Shown here piece by piece: positions 9,568 through 16,691 of a DNA stretch of 64,000 nt. Source of the DNA: Legionella impletisoli. Lineage in GTDB: Bacteria; Pseudomonadota; Gammaproteobacteria; Legionellales; Legionellaceae. The notes below the pieces were generated by a model. It saw only the letters and a list, made by a program, of their open reading frames with translations. It made no database searches and was not told the origin of the DNA. Each line of letters begins with the position of its first letter. The first letter of the stretch is position 1. A program made the translations under genes and the position numbers. Where the stretch lies: NCBI RefSeq assembly GCF_900639875.1, contig NZ_CAAAIA010000006.1:124001-188000 (forward strand), written 5' to 3'.

Positions 9568-12189
9568 ATGCAAGCATGGCATGCAAAATCTGTTGGAAAA
9601 ACAAAAACCATTCTGGCTGAATCATCAAAAGACCACGGCCCAAATGAATTACAACAAGTAAAATCCACGCACTGGTATACCATGTTGGCGCGGCAATTTT
9701 TCAATATTCTGATTCTTGTCTTAGTTCTTGCCACCATTTTATCGTTCTTTCTTGGAGATATGATTGATGCCATCGCAATTCTTGCGATCGTACTTTTTAA
9801 TGGGCTTTTAGGTTTTATCCAAGAGTGGAAAGCGGAAAACGCCATCAACGAGCTAAAAGAAATGTTGTCGCCAAAATGCAAAATCATTAAAGATGGTGAG
9901 GAAACCGTAGTGGATGCTAAATCCCTGAAGCCAGGGGATTGTGTTCTTTTAAATGCAGGAGATGTAGTACCAGCAGATGTCCGTCTTACTCAATCTGCCA
10001 ATTTGACTGTCAACGAAGCCGCTTTAACCGGAGAATCTGCACCCATTGCTAAAAAGACAGAAGCTTTATCTGAAGATACACCTTTAACGGAACGAAACAA
10101 TATGGCCTTCATGGGAACGCATGTCGTGAGTGGTCGTGCACGAGGACTCGTGGTAGAGATTGGGATGAATACTCAATTTGGCCGCATTGCAGAATTAACC
10201 GAACGTGTTAGTGAAACAAAGACGCGTTTGCAGAAAGAATTATCCGTACTTGGGAAACAATTTGGAGTCATTGCCTTATTGATTTCGTCTCTCGTGGTGA
10301 TTGTTGGGATCTTAAGTGGCCGAGGCATAATGGATATGTTTATGACCGGTATCTCGCTCGCTGTATCTGCCATTCCTGAGGGATTACCGGCGGTGGTTAC
10401 CATAGCACTCGCGCTAGGAGTTCGCGCAATGGCGCGAAAAAAAGCACTGCTTCGACAGTTACAAGCCGCAGAAACCCTAGGGGCTGTTTCAATTATTTGC
10501 ACAGACAAAACGGGTACCTTAACAAAAAATGAGATGAAAGTTCAAAAAGTTTGGCAAGCGAATGCGACCTACACCATCACTGGATCAGGATATAATCCTT
10601 CAGGAACATTTGAAAAAGATAACGAACCAATTGCCCCCGAAACCCACAGCGATTTAATGGCTTTAATCGAAACCGCAAGAACATGTAATAATGCCCGTAT
10701 AAAACAAGAGGATGATAAAAAAATCTGGAAAGCAGTCGGCTCACCCGATGAAGCAGCCCTCATGGTGATGGCGATGAAGGCGAACCTTGAACAAGAACCA
10801 GACGAGGAAATTTTAGATGAGTTTTCCTTTGATTCAAACCGTAAGCGTATGTCGGTGGTTGTTAATCATAACTCCGAGTCCATTGTTCATGTCAAAGGCG
10901 CTCCAGAAGTGATTTTATCTTTATCAACACGTTATTTACTTGATGGCGAACAAAAAGAACTAACCGATGACATGCGTAAATCCATCGAAAAAGCTTATAG
11001 TGAGCTGGCTGAAGAAGGGTTGCGTACCCTTGCGTTAGCCATGAAAAAATCTCAAAAAGAAGAAAAGTTTACAGCTAACAAAGCAGAACGTGAATTAACT
11101 TTTCTTGGTATGGTTGGATTGGTTGATCCCCCCCGAGAAGAAGTTCCTAAAGCCATCGAAAAAGCAAAGCTTGCCGGCATTCAAGTGATGATGATTACCG
11201 GAGACTCCCCAATCACCGCGAAAGCTATTGCGAGTCAAATTGGCCTTGAGGTTGATAAAATCGTAACCAGCAGCGACGTTCAGGATTTAAGTGATGATGA
11301 GTTATCAAAACTATTGCAAACTAAGGTTCTTTTTGCTCGCACTGTACCTGAAGACAAGCTCAGAATCGTTAAATTATTACAATCCCAAGATCAGTTAGCT
11401 GCAATGACGGGCGACGGGGTGAACGACGCACCGGCGCTTAAACAAGCAGATATTGGCATAGCCATGGGAATACGCGGCACAGACGTAGCCAAAAGTGTGG
11501 CTGATATTGTACTGACCGATGATAATTTTGCCTCCATCATTGCCGCTGTGCAAGAAGGCAGAAGACAGTATTCCAATATTCAGAAATTTGTACTGTTTCT
11601 CGCCTCTTCTAATATGGGTGAGGTGTTAGCTATTCTCATTAATATTTTTATGGGTGGACCATTAATTATGGTTCCGATACAAATTCTTTGGATTAACCTC
11701 GTCACCGATAGCGCGACAGCAATTTCTTTAAGCGTTGAGCAACCTGAAACCGATATTATGAAACATCCGCCACGAAAGATTAATCAACCCATCTTTAGCT
11801 GGAATTCCTTTATGTTGCTTGTGCTTTTTGGTGCATACATTGGTATGGTAGCCTATTTATTATACCGATTCTATTTGAATGAATCTTATGAGCTAGCCAA
11901 TACGGTTGCGTTTACAGCGATCGCCGTAATGGCGAATATCCACGCCCTTAATTTCCGCAATTTACAAAGGCCTATTGCAGAGATTGGTTGGTTATCAAAC
12001 CCATGGTTATTATTAGCAATTGCATCTATGATAGGCCTACAGCTTTTAGCAATCTATATGCCTCCATTACAAGTAGTTCTTCATACCACAGCATTATCAG
12101 CTAGTGAATGGGGCGTGATTATTTTAAGCGCTCTTCCCTTATTTTTGATTCCGGAATGCGTCAAATGGTTATGGAATAGAACGTCATGA
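9568..12189 (+). CDS. P-type (IIA, SERCA/PMCA-like) calcium-transporting ATPase
   Basis: ATP-driven cation pump. Visible landmarks are the TGES actuator loop, the M4 ion-site motif PEGLPAVV, the phosphorylated Asp313 in CTDKTGTLT, the hinge TGDGVNDAPALK and the M6 segment LWINLVTDSATAISL, all typical of P2A calcium pumps. The 873 residues include about ten membrane helices. The N-terminus goes straight from WHAKSV to HGPNEL and appears to lack part of the usual short 'GLS-x-EEA-x-R' stretch; this may be a small deletion. It overlaps the next gene by 4 bp (ATGA), pairing an ATP-driven pump with an exchanger, so the operon probably extrudes Ca2+. Confidence 0.9.
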   Translation: MQAWHAKSVGKTKTILAESSKDHGPNELQQVKSTHWYTMLARQFFNILILVLVLATILSFFLGDMIDAIAILAIVLFNGLLGFIQEWKAENAINELKEMLSPKCKIIKDGEETVVDAKSLKPGDCVLLNAGDVVPADVRLTQSANLTVNEAALTGESAPIAKKTEALSEDTPLTERNNMAFMGTHVVSGRARGLVVEIGMNTQFGRIAELTERVSETKTRLQKELSVLGKQFGVIALLISSLVVIVGILSGRGIMDMFMTGISLAVSAIPEGLPAVVTIALALGVRAMARKKALLRQLQAAETLGAVSIICTDKTGTLTKNEMKVQKVWQANATYTITGSGYNPSGTFEKDNEPIAPETHSDLMALIETARTCNNARIKQEDDKKIWKAVGSPDEAALMVMAMKANLEQEPDEEILDEFSFDSNRKRMSVVVNHNSESIVHVKGAPEVILSLSTRYLLDGEQKELTDDMRKSIEKAYSELAEEGLRTLALAMKKSQKEEKFTANKAERELTFLGMVGLVDPPREEVPKAIEKAKLAGIQVMMITGDSPITAKAIASQIGLEVDKIVTSSDVQDLSDDELSKLLQTKVLFARTVPEDKLRIVKLLQSQDQLAAMTGDGVNDAPALKQADIGIAMGIRGTDVAKSVADIVLTDDNFASIIAAVQEGRRQYSNIQKFVLFLASSNMGEVLAILINIFMGGPLIMVPIQILWINLVTDSATAISLSVEQPETDIMKHPPRKINQPIFSWNSFMLLVLFGAYIGMVAYLLYRFYLNESYELANTVAFTAIAVMANIHALNFRNLQRPIAEIGWLSNPWLLLAIASMIGLQLLAIYMPPLQVVLHTTALSASEWGVIILSALPLFLIPECVKWLWNRTS

Positions 12190-13145
12190 GCTGGATTTTA
12201 ATTCTTAATGGCCTTATTTTCCTATGTTTAGGTGGTGAGGGATTAATTCGCGGCAGCGTGGCTATTGCTGAAAGATTACATCTTTCAACTCTTTTGATAA
12301 GCACAGTGGTGATTGGATTTGGCACCTCTGCACCAGAACTGATTGTTTCAGTAGAAGCAGCCCTTGATGGTTTTCCGGAAATTGCTATAGGAAATATTGT
12401 AGGCAGTAATATATCTAATATCTTGTTGGTTCTTGGATTAGCCGCCTGTCTTATCCCTATTCCTTGTAGAGCGCCACAAATAAAATTAGATTCTTTAATG
12501 GGAGTAATCGCTTGTTTACTGCTCGCTTTATTAGCTATTCCTGGGTATATCCATCGTCCTACTGGCTTTTTAATGGTATTGCTTTTAATTCTTTATCAAA
12601 GCATTACTATTTGGCGAGAAAAGAAATTTGAACCAACCATAATTGAAAAAGAAACGCTTAAGCGCCAAATTGAAAAAGAAATTATTCCGAAGCATTTATC
12701 ATTACCCCATGCCTTGCTATTAGCTGTTGCCAGTCTTTTTTTGTTAGGATTGGGAGCCCATTGGCTCGTTATTGGCGCAGTTACTCTCGCACAGCAGTTG
12801 GGGATTTCAAAGGCAGTGATTGGTTTATCATTAGTGGCTGTAGGCACGTCGTTACCAGAAATTTTTACCGTCCTGGTAGCTTCTTGGCGAGGACACCCTG
12901 ATATGGTAATTGGCAATATTTTAGGGAGTAATCTTTTTAATATCTTATCGATTCTAGGTATCACAGCACTCATTAAGCCCATTCCATTTACGGGTAAGAT
13001 TGCAGAAGAAGACGTCTGGCTCCTCTTGTTCATCTCCATCGTTCTTTTCTTAATCATTTTAAAGCGAATGAAACTGACGCGAATGGAAGGCGTATTGATG
13101 TTATCTTCATATGGTCTTTATCTTCTCTGGCTTTATTTGTTTTAA
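12186..13145 (+). CDS. Calcium/sodium antiporter, CaCA family (YrbG-like)
   Basis: A ten-helix inner-membrane exchanger with the two inverted alpha repeats that define the CaCA superfamily: GFGTSAPELIVS with GNIVGSNISNILLV in the first half, and AVGTSLPEIFTVL with GNILGSNLFNILS in the second. The acidic residues of both PE motifs are present. 319 residues, matching YrbG length. Translation is coupled to the upstream Ca-ATPase through an ATGA overlap. The ion could be Ca2+/Na+ or Ca2+/H+; context favours calcium. Confidence 0.92.
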   Translation: MSWILILNGLIFLCLGGEGLIRGSVAIAERLHLSTLLISTVVIGFGTSAPELIVSVEAALDGFPEIAIGNIVGSNISNILLVLGLAACLIPIPCRAPQIKLDSLMGVIACLLLALLAIPGYIHRPTGFLMVLLLILYQSITIWREKKFEPTIIEKETLKRQIEKEIIPKHLSLPHALLLAVASLFLLGLGAHWLVIGAVTLAQQLGISKAVIGLSLVAVGTSLPEIFTVLVASWRGHPDMVIGNILGSNLFNILSILGITALIKPIPFTGKIAEEDVWLLLFISIVLFLIILKRMKLTRMEGVLMLSSYGLYLLWLYLF

Positions 13146-13157
13146 TTTAACCTTTGA

Positions 13158-13358
13158 TTCCCTGTAAAGTTTGAGCTTATATGTCATTTAATCAAGGAAA
13201 ATAATTTCAATCAAAATGACATAGTGGATATCTTTGGCAACCAAGGCAATGTTTCGAAATTTTTAAACGGCGAGCGCAGCCTAAGCAAAGGTCAAATATC
13301 GAAACTTGTTACTCGATTTCATCTTAGTGCAGACTTTTTTTTCCGAAACGTGCAATAG
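13158..13358 (+). pseudogene. Remnant of a HigA-type antitoxin (C-terminal HTH fragment)
   Basis: An open stretch with no usable start codon translates to ...ELICHLIKENNFNQNDIV then DIFGNQGNVSKFLNGERSL then SKGQISKLVTRFHLSADFFF, ending at TAG 13358. This matches the C-terminal half of HigA/COG5499 antitoxins (helix-turn-helix with a VS-x-x-LNG-x-R recognition helix). The N-terminal part and any HigB toxin are missing; the intact CaCA gene ends 12 bp upstream. It looks like the scar of a toxin-antitoxin locus at the left edge of the accessory island. Read by eye; too short for usual gene calling. Confidence 0.72.
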
Positions 13359-13444
13359 CTTCATGAGAGAAGAGCCTCAGTAATCAACCTAAATTTTTAG
13401 TGTCTCTTAATAATAGGGTTTTGGGACACTTTTAGTCACTAAAT

Positions 13445-13508
13445 GGTCAAGTCTATTTATATTTATTTTTGTACAAAAAGTCTGCTCATTATATACCTTT
13501 TTTTCAAC
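13445..13508 (+). repeat. MITE-like element, copy 1 (truncated)
   Basis: This stretch aligns with the left half of the repeat family seen complete at 16398-16573. It has the terminal motif TCAAGTCTATTTAT, then TTTTTGTACAAAAAG and CTCATTATATACCT. The right half is lost and the copy is the most diverged of the four. Confidence 0.75.
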
Positions 13509-13675
13509 ACGGGTAACTTATCGGTTCGTGATCCACATAAAAATCGATCTTAGTGTTGCATTCGGTCAACATTTGCCCTGCATGAATGGCAATTATTCAG
13601 TATGTTAATATTTTATTAAGGTTTGGATGATAAAATTTTTTTACTAATTAATTTTATTATAGTTTAGGAGAGACT

Positions 13676-14245
13676 ATGAATTTTAAGAATTTTATTATTA
13701 AAATCATAACCGGTATTACAGCCTTCTGTGTAATGCTTCCATTTATCATATTGGGGAATGGATATAATGCAAATTTTAGGTGGTTCGAAGAACGTAATCT
13801 TGAACCCTTGATCCCATTCAGTGCGTTCATCGCTCCATTGTTTGTACTATACAAATTACCTGAATCAATAGCATTTACTGTTACTTTAGCTGCTAAAGTA
13901 GCTGCTAGTGTGTTAGAAATATTTTCCTCAAATAAAAAGAGCGAAAGCGAGAAACTGGGGGTACTTGAAGAAAAAGACAGAAAACCTTCAGATGTTTTAT
14001 CAACAGAAATACCACCAAGTGATAAAGAAGATGGAATCGTCAGTACAATTAATCAAGTGGTTGCGCATGATCCAGAACACAAAAAAATAAAAGAACTTGA
14101 TAAAAATGCCACCGCTAGTGTAACCAGCCAGGGCGAAAATCCACATGGAATTTTTCACCATAATGCCCAAAATTCTGGCGAAGTATCCTCGGCTAAAACA
14201 CCTGAGGAACACTTCCAATTAACATCATCTATTAATCACCTGTAG
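13676..14245 (+). CDS. Hypothetical membrane protein with long polar tail
   Basis: An unrecognised 189-residue protein. An AGGAGA site precedes ATG 13676. The N-terminal 80 residues contain two probable membrane segments (IITGITAFCVMLPFIIL and PFSAFIAPLFVLYKL) and perhaps a third (AFTVTLAAKVAASVLEIF). The remaining 110 residues are polar, Lys/Glu/Ser-rich and probably disordered. It lies alone between repeat copies 1 and 2, next to a higA remnant, and is more AT-rich than its neighbours, which suggests acquired DNA. A role in the island cannot be assigned; an effector or a defence-linked membrane protein are guesses. Confidence 0.6.
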   Translation: MNFKNFIIKIITGITAFCVMLPFIILGNGYNANFRWFEERNLEPLIPFSAFIAPLFVLYKLPESIAFTVTLAAKVAASVLEIFSSNKKSESEKLGVLEEKDRKPSDVLSTEIPPSDKEDGIVSTINQVVAHDPEHKKIKELDKNATASVTSQGENPHGIFHHNAQNSGEVSSAKTPEEHFQLTSSINHL

Positions 14246-14308
14246 AGGGATGAGTCGAGCTTGCAAGACTAGGATTTCAAATAAAACGTTTTTCCCTGGT
14301 TAAAAGAT

Positions 14309-14475
14309 TAGGGATCAAGTCTATTTATAATGCCATTAATTTTTGTATAAAAACAGGCTTATTATATACCGCTTTTTCAACCGCCATATCTCTAGCTGAA
14401 GCTAAATCAAACTCGTCTTTCTTCATAAAGATAATAGGAAACAACACAGGAATAACAACGTTATAAATAGACTTA
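14309..14475 (+). mobile_element. MITE-like element, copy 2 (nearly complete)
   Basis: It starts at a TA dinucleotide followed by GGGATCAAGTCTATTTATAA and ends with the inverted TTATAAATAGACTT; the outer 8 bp of the right terminus are missing. By eye it is about 90% identical to copy 4 over its length, in the same orientation. Its right end lies 8 bp from the stop codon of the convergently placed AAA ATPase gene. On the minus strand it contains a 51-codon open frame, discussed in the findings. Confidence 0.85.
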
Positions 14476-14482
14476 CCCATTG

Positions 14483-15598
14483 CTAGAGCAATCGCTCCCA
14501 AGGAGTTAAGCCATCTATTTGTGTGCCAGCCTCATTACGTACCAAATTAACGACTTTTGTTCCGGATGAATCTTCTATCATCGTTGCAAGTTCTTGGGAG
14601 TGTGTCGTTACCCATATTTGTGAATATTGAGAAGCGGAAACTATTAATTCGGCGAGCGGTTGCATTAGCTCAGGATGCAAGCTCATTTCTGGCTCATTTA
14701 AAGCAAGTAATGGAGCAGGCCTTGGGCTTAATAATGCGGCGACCAGGCACAAATATCGTAACGTTCCATCTGACAATTCTCTGGCTTCGAGCGGTCGCAA
14801 TACCCCTGGCATTTGCATCTGCACTTCAAAACGTGTTTTGTTATCAACATTGATTAGCAATTTTGAACCTGGAAATGCCCTATCAATCGCTTCATTCAAT
14901 AACTCATGATCACCAATTTCCATAATAGTTTGCAGGGCAGCGGCAAGATTATACCCATCATTACCTAAAATTTCAGTTCGGATCCCTATTTGAGGATTTC
15001 GTATGAGTGATTCAGGATCAGTTCGAAAATGATGATAAAATCGCCATTTTTTTATTTCATGACTTAATGAAAATAACTCAGGGTACAAATGTGGATCTTG
15101 TAATTGAGATAACACAGATTCTGAATGAGACAAACTAACGGGGTAAGGAATACGTTTGCCGTCAGTGTTGGTGAACCAAGCGATGGCGCCTTGTCTTTCT
15201 ATTAATGTATTGCTCGGTCTTCTGGAATCTCCAAACCATACATATTCTTCTTTAACTTCTGGATCAAGCCTAAATTTAGATAAAGTCGGTTTTGGTAAAC
15301 CACATGAGATTTCATAATTCAAATCATCCGTTTGAAGACTTAATACCAGTCGAACTGAGGCTTTTGTTTGAGTGGTTTGTTTTTTATTTCCTGCCCATAA
15401 AACAGAAGGCATCCCGCCCTCCAAGGCAAGTGTTTTTGACAATTCACCATTGACCGCTTTTGCCAATAAATAAACAGCTTTATATAAATTACTTTTTCCA
15501 CAACCATTTGCCCCAGAAATAACATTTACGGTGTCCATTGATAAACGTAGGTTTTGAATTGACCGATAACCTTGTATCGAGAGCATTTTAATAGCCAT
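14483..15598 (-). CDS. Stand-alone AAA family ATPase (COG4637-like, SMC/OLD-type head)
   Basis: An ABC/SMC-type ATPase head without coiled coils. Walker A is GANGCGKSN (residues 29-37), the signature motif is LSDGTLRYLCL, Walker B is LLALNEPEMSLHPEL, and the switch histidine is in WVTTHSQ. At 371 residues it lacks the TOPRIM nuclease domain of OLD proteins. Such ATPases (AAA_21/COG4637) often occur in accessory islands and several relatives act in phage defence with a partner nuclease or as single genes; no partner is visible here apart from a short open frame starting 2 bp after its stop. It lies between repeat copies 2 and 3. Biological role not known; defence is inference. Confidence 0.82.
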   Translation of the reverse strand: MAIKMLSIQGYRSIQNLRLSMDTVNVISGANGCGKSNLYKAVYLLAKAVNGELSKTLALEGGMPSVLWAGNKKQTTQTKASVRLVLSLQTDDLNYEISCGLPKPTLSKFRLDPEVKEEYVWFGDSRRPSNTLIERQGAIAWFTNTDGKRIPYPVSLSHSESVLSQLQDPHLYPELFSLSHEIKKWRFYHHFRTDPESLIRNPQIGIRTEILGNDGYNLAAALQTIMEIGDHELLNEAIDRAFPGSKLLINVDNKTRFEVQMQMPGVLRPLEARELSDGTLRYLCLVAALLSPRPAPLLALNEPEMSLHPELMQPLAELIVSASQYSQIWVTTHSQELATMIEDSSGTKVVNLVRNEAGTQIDGLTPWERLL

Positions 15599-15660
15599 TT
15601 TTATTTACAGGTTCCTTATAAAAGAATTCTTGTTTTTTCATGGACGAAAAGCCCTTGGAG

Positions 15661-15780
15661 TTAAGTCTATTTATAATGCCATTAATTTTTGTATAAAAAG
15701 CAGGCTCATTATATATCTCTTTTTCAACCGTACATACCTCTAGCTGAAGCTAAATCAAACTCGTCAGACTTGCCCCTATA
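15661..15780 (+). mobile_element. MITE-like element, copy 3 (internally deleted)
   Basis: The left part (AAGTCTATTTATAATGCC to AAATCAAACTCGTC, ending 15765) matches copies 2 and 4. It then jumps directly to AGACTTGCCCCTATA, which matches the extreme right end AGACTTGATCCCTATA of copy 4. About 50 internal bases are therefore deleted. Same orientation as the other copies. Confidence 0.8.
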
Positions 15781-15809
15781 TCTATATATAGCGGCGTATT
15801 TTGTGCATT

Positions 15810-15839
15810 TTGCGATTAATTGCGATTTAATGCTATAAT
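15810..15839 (+). promoter_or_regulatory. Sigma-70 promoter and direct-repeat operator of the toxin-antitoxin operon
   Basis: A perfect -10 TATAAT (15834-15839) is preceded after an 18-bp spacer by TTGCGA (15810-15815). The promoter is overlaid by two near-identical direct repeats, TTGCGATTAA and TTGCGATTTAA, the pattern expected for autoregulation by the antitoxin. It places the transcript start near 15846, which rules out the longer antitoxin start at 15820. Confidence 0.6.
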
Positions 15840-15867
15840 ACCTTTATACCCTATTTGGAGAGGAAAA

Positions 15868-16089
15868 ATGGCTCAATCAGTTAGACTATCTGATGATTTA
15901 GTCAATCAAGCAAAAGCGGTTGCTGAAGTAATGTCTCGCTCCGGTGCCGGACAAATTGAGCATTGGGCTAAAATTGGCAGAATCGCTGAGGCAAACCCTG
16001 ATTTAACCTACGAATTTATTCGTGATAGCCTACTTGCAAAAGCAGAAGTGGACAACGGCTTGGTTGATGAATATGAGTTTGATAATTAA
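15868..16089 (+). CDS. ParD-like antitoxin of a type II toxin-antitoxin system
   Basis: A 73-residue protein beginning MAQSVRLSDDLVNQAKAVAE, with the 'SRSGAGQIEHWAKIGRIAE' segment typical of the ParD_like antitoxin family (ribbon-helix-helix type DNA binding followed by a toxin-binding tail). A GGAGAGG ribosome site precedes ATG 15868; the frame is open further upstream, but that region contains the promoter. The stop overlaps the toxin start by 17 bp, the usual antitoxin-first coupled layout. Confidence 0.85.
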   Translation: MAQSVRLSDDLVNQAKAVAEVMSRSGAGQIEHWAKIGRIAEANPDLTYEFIRDSLLAKAEVDNGLVDEYEFDN

Positions 16090-16354
16090 GCAATCTAATT
16101 CATTTAAGAAAGCCATTAAGAAACTACCTAAACAACAAAAATCCCTGCTTGACACCGAGGTCAAGAAACTTGCAAAAAATCCTTTACTGGGAGAAAGAAA
16201 AAAGGGCGACCTTGATTTTCTTAGAGTGTATAAGTTTAAACTATCTAATCAAGAAGTGCTTTTAGGATATATGTTTGAGGAAGATGAGTTAATCTTAACT
16301 TTGCTAAAGCTTGGTACGCATGAAAATTTTTACAGAGACATCAAAAAAAATTAA
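16073..16354 (+). CDS. RelE/ParE-superfamily toxin
   Basis: A 93-residue basic protein starting MSLIIKQSNSFKKAIKKLPK at ATG 16073. It shows the RelE/YafQ pattern: an N-terminal strand, a Lys-rich helix (KKAIKKLPKQQKSLLDTEV), the central 'GERKKGDLDFLRVYKFKLSNQEVLLGY' strands and a C-terminal LLKLGTHENFYRDI resembling the YafQ/RelE 'GTHSELF' end. Members are ribosome-dependent mRNA endonucleases or gyrase poisons; which applies cannot be told from sequence. Translation is coupled to the antitoxin by a 17-bp overlap. Confidence 0.85.
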   Translation: MSLIIKQSNSFKKAIKKLPKQQKSLLDTEVKKLAKNPLLGERKKGDLDFLRVYKFKLSNQEVLLGYMFEEDELILTLLKLGTHENFYRDIKKN

Positions 16355-16397
16355 TCATGTTTTTCTTCATCCATATACTCTATAAATATGCAGGTCT

Positions 16398-16573
16398 TAG
16401 GGATCAAGTCTATTTATAACGCCATTTATTTTTGTATAAAAAGCCGGCTTATTATATACCTCTTTTTTAACCGGACATCTCTCTAGCTGAAGCTAAATCA
16501 AACTCGTCTGTCTCCATAAAGATAATAGGAAACAACACAGGAATAACAACGTTATAAATAGACTTGATCCCTA
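16398..16573 (+). mobile_element. MITE-like element, copy 4 (complete, perfect terminal inverted repeats)
   Basis: A 176-bp element bounded by perfect 24-bp terminal inverted repeats. The left end is TAGGGATCAAGTCTATTTAT followed by AACG; the right end is its exact reverse complement. Both ends carry a TA dinucleotide, as expected for a TA target duplication of the IS630/Tc1-mariner type. No transposase is encoded, so it would be a non-autonomous MITE. It is followed by non-coding sequence to the phytase gene stop at 16692. Confidence 0.9.
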
Positions 16574-16691
16574 TACTACTACTCCTTGCTGATGAGATTA
16601 TATCAATCTCTGTATTACAGGTCGTTTGCTTTGGGCCAACTGGGAAGAAACTAAGACAACGAACTAAAATTTGGAGATAAATAAGTGAAAT

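Noticed and set aside
9476..9661. Separate small gene between djlA and the Ca-ATPase
   Set aside because: The frame lies entirely within the ends of the two real genes and has no ribosome site or recognisable sequence.
15820..15867. Longer antitoxin start at ATG 15820
   Set aside because: It precedes the TATAAT -10 element, so it would not be in the transcript; ATG 15868 has a good ribosome site.
13445..16573. Integron cassette array with attC sites
   Set aside because: The repeats have long perfect terminal inverted repeats with TA ends, lack RYYYAAC/GTTRRRY core sites in the right places, and no integrase is present. Kept only as an analogy.
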